Positions 5,259 to 6,266 of a stretch of DNA of 6,266 nucleotides are shown here, in pieces; the stretch's first letter is position 1; the number at the start of each line of letters is the position of its first letter. The notes below the pieces were generated by a model. The model searched no databases and was not told where the DNA came from. It saw nothing but the letters and a program-made list of their open reading frames with translations. The DNA is taken from contig CAJTQO010000015.1 in assembly GCA_910578405.1 (NCBI GenBank), positions 1 through 6,266 on the forward strand, in the 5' to 3' direction. A program made the position numbers and the translations under genes. The stretch is from an uncultured Lachnospiraceae bacterium. GTDB lineage: Bacteria > Bacillota > Clostridia > Lachnospirales > Lachnospiraceae.

Positions 5259-5877
5259 CAATGGTCTTCCCCTCCCTGTCTGCCGTTTCAATCAGGGCAT
5301 CGTTTACATCTTTCTCATAAATACGCATTTCCACCTCAATAGGAGTTGGGTCCTTTGTAATCCTCCTGCCTCCGATATGGTTAAAGAAAATGGTAATCCC
5401 CGCCGCAAGCCCGATGGAATACGTAAACTCCAAAATGGAATAGCCTGGCGCCTGCTGCCCCATGACCAGTTCATATACTTTGCCAAATACCTGGTTAATC
5501 CCCACATCGTTATGAAACGCCATAATAGTAAAGGCCGTGCCAAAGAAACTGATGCAGGCTACAAACACCACCTTCCATGTCTGCGCCAGCCCCTTATGCT
5601 TGTCCACTTTCACCAGTTCCACCAATACATCCGTTTCCCCCATGTTCTGCACTTCCACTTCCGGACAGAGCCGGGTAATCATCTCCACCAGCTTCAATAC
5701 GCTAAACACCTGCCGCTTTTGCTCATCCTTTCCGAAACGGTGTATTTTCATCGCCTTTACTTTCGCCGTAATATTGGAATCCTTACAGTAAATCTTGGCC
5801 ACGTCTTTCAGGAATACCTCTTCCTTTGTCACCTCCACATTCCGTTCCGCTTTTAAATACAAAGTCTCCTGTGCCAT
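5248..5877 (-). CDS. spoVAA: Stage V sporulation protein AA
   Basis: SpoVAA is the first protein of the SpoVA group, with a soluble N-terminal domain and a membrane-bound C-terminal half. The product is 209 residues (about 206 in Bacillus subtilis). The N-terminal domain (1-98) includes LYLKAERNVEVTKEEVFLKDVAKIYCKD (6-33), the region that characterises the family (Pfam SporV_AA). Two hydrophobic segments follow at about 101-121 and 148-166, with the conserved-looking ITIFFNHIGGRRITKDPTPIEVEMRIYE between 161 and 188. The tail (188-209) is charged. The start at 5877 has AAAGGA five bases upstream. The same frame is open to 5991 but crosses the sigma-G promoter, so the extra 38 codons are not likely to be translated. 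It begins the spoVA operon and overlaps spoVAB. Confidence 0.92.
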   Translation of the reverse strand: MAQETLYLKAERNVEVTKEEVFLKDVAKIYCKDSNITAKVKAMKIHRFGKDEQKRQVFSVLKLVEMITRLCPEVEVQNMGETDVLVELVKVDKHKGLAQTWKVVFVACISFFGTAFTIMAFHNDVGINQVFGKVYELVMGQQAPGYSILEFTYSIGLAAGITIFFNHIGGRRITKDPTPIEVEMRIYEKDVNDALIETADREGKTIDVS

Positions 5878-5958
5878 AAAAATCCTTTCCCTCTCCCCTG
5901 CCTTTCCCTTTGCCCTTGCTACAACCACACATAAAAACACTTCCATTCTCTTATCCCT

Positions 5959-5987
5959 TATTATGGCAGGAAAACAAATTTTTATGC
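5959..5987 (-). promoter_or_regulatory. Sigma-G-type forespore promoter of the spoVA operon
   Basis: On the minus strand GCATA (5983-5987) and CATAATA (5959-5965) are separated by 17 bases. This fits the forespore sigma-G pattern known from Bacillus subtilis (-35 GHATR, -10 CATNHTA), and spoVA is a known sigma-G target there. The predicted leader before spoVAA is about 75 bases. The promoter starts 13 bases beyond the stop codon of the upstream small gene. Confidence 0.75.
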
Positions 5988-6000
5988 ACACAACCCCATA

Positions 6001-6225
6001 CTAACGCCGCCAGGCTTCACCCAATATCCGTTTAAAATCGAGTCGGGGGAATTTAATCCCCCTCTCACACCACCGCCCATGCCGTTCGGCATGCCCGGGA
6101 ATGTTCTCCGGGGCCGGTGGCTCCGGCGCAGGTGTTTCCGGGGCAGGAGCATCCGCCGGGCCAGTATCGAACAAGTTGGGCTGGGGATTTTCCTCCGGGC
6201 TCACGTTCAATTTTTCGTCTGCCAT
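6001..6225 (-). CDS. Hypothetical Pro/Ala/Glu-rich small protein
   Basis: I do not recognise this 74-residue protein. An acidic N-terminus (MADEKLNVSPEENPQPNLFD) is followed by a low-complexity stretch of APAPETPAPEPPAPE type (about 26-40). A basic, possibly folded tail follows (41-74, with HAERHGRWCERG and FPRLDFKRILGEAWRR). There is no signal peptide or membrane segment. The start is well supported by a near-perfect AAAAGGAGGT (6231-6240) five bases before ATG. It is read in the same direction as spoVAA, but a separate sigma-G promoter lies between them, so it may belong to another transcript that starts outside the window. The abrupt basic tail could also mean that it is a shortened remnant of a longer gene. 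Confidence 0.6.
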   Translation of the reverse strand: MADEKLNVSPEENPQPNLFDTGPADAPAPETPAPEPPAPENIPGHAERHGRWCERGIKFPRLDFKRILGEAWRR

Positions 6226-6230
6226 TCGTT

Positions 6231-6240
6231 ACCTCCTTTT
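6231..6240 (-). promoter_or_regulatory. Near-perfect ribosome binding site of the small Pro/Ala/Glu-rich gene
   Basis: AAAAGGAGGT on the minus strand lies five bases before the ATG at 6225. It is the main evidence that this low-complexity frame is translated. Confidence 0.7.
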
Positions 6241-6266
6241 TTAATTTCATGAATGTTGCACAAATC

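Noticed and set aside
5176..5856. Long plus-strand frame (226 codons) opposite spoVAA/spoVAB
   Set aside because: It is antisense to two well-recognised spoVA genes, is rich in His/Asn/Pro as expected of a complement frame, and shows no family motif.
5878..5991. Longer spoVAA start at 5991
   Set aside because: The extra 38 codons contain the sigma-G promoter and no conserved sequence, and family length fits the start at 5877.

Overview
The window looks like chromosomal DNA of an endospore-forming member of the Bacillota, most likely a Clostridia/Lachnospiraceae-type gut anaerobe. The main reason is a spoVA sporulation operon on the minus strand (spoVAA, spoVAB, spoVAC) with strong AGGAGG-type ribosome binding sites and a near-consensus forespore sigma-G promoter. 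All convincing genes lie on the minus strand, so transcription runs from right (6266) to left (1).

Right third (about 3870-6240). A 74-residue Pro/Ala/Glu-rich hypothetical protein comes first. It is followed by a sigma-G-like promoter, spoVAA, spoVAB (overlapping spoVAA by 11 bases), a 313-base gap, spoVAC, and a long terminator-like hairpin. These SpoVA proteins belong to the inner-membrane machinery that moves Ca-dipicolinic acid into the forming spore. The operon departs from the familiar layout in two ways. The spoVAB-spoVAC gap holds a 110-base-period tandem repeat that duplicates the spoVAC ribosome-binding and start region. No spoVAD or spoVAE follows spoVAC.

Middle (about 2700-3850). 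A DHFR/RibD-C-family reductase gene has its own vegetative promoter and ends near an AT-rich bidirectional terminator. A 500-base non-coding stretch beside it carries many TATCG/CGATA motifs and an unrecognised, possibly decayed, coding remnant.

Left-middle (1747-2773). A two-gene operon encodes a six-helix membrane protein and a small winged-helix regulator. It is read from a strong promoter whose -10 region is embedded in one of two similar small palindromes, which suggests an autoregulated pair.

Left end (1-1670). A Fic-family gene is inactivated by a nonsense codon, a one-base frameshift and truncation inside the Fic catalytic motif. Beside it, in strongly A+T-rich DNA, is the 5' fragment of an AIPR-type (abortive infection phage resistance) gene with a good promoter and ribosome binding site. 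It stops where a terminator-like hairpin begins. This end reads as a decayed, rearranged accessory or defence region. No complete new system is visible. The most interesting items are the altered spoVA operon and the AIPR/Fic rearrangement.
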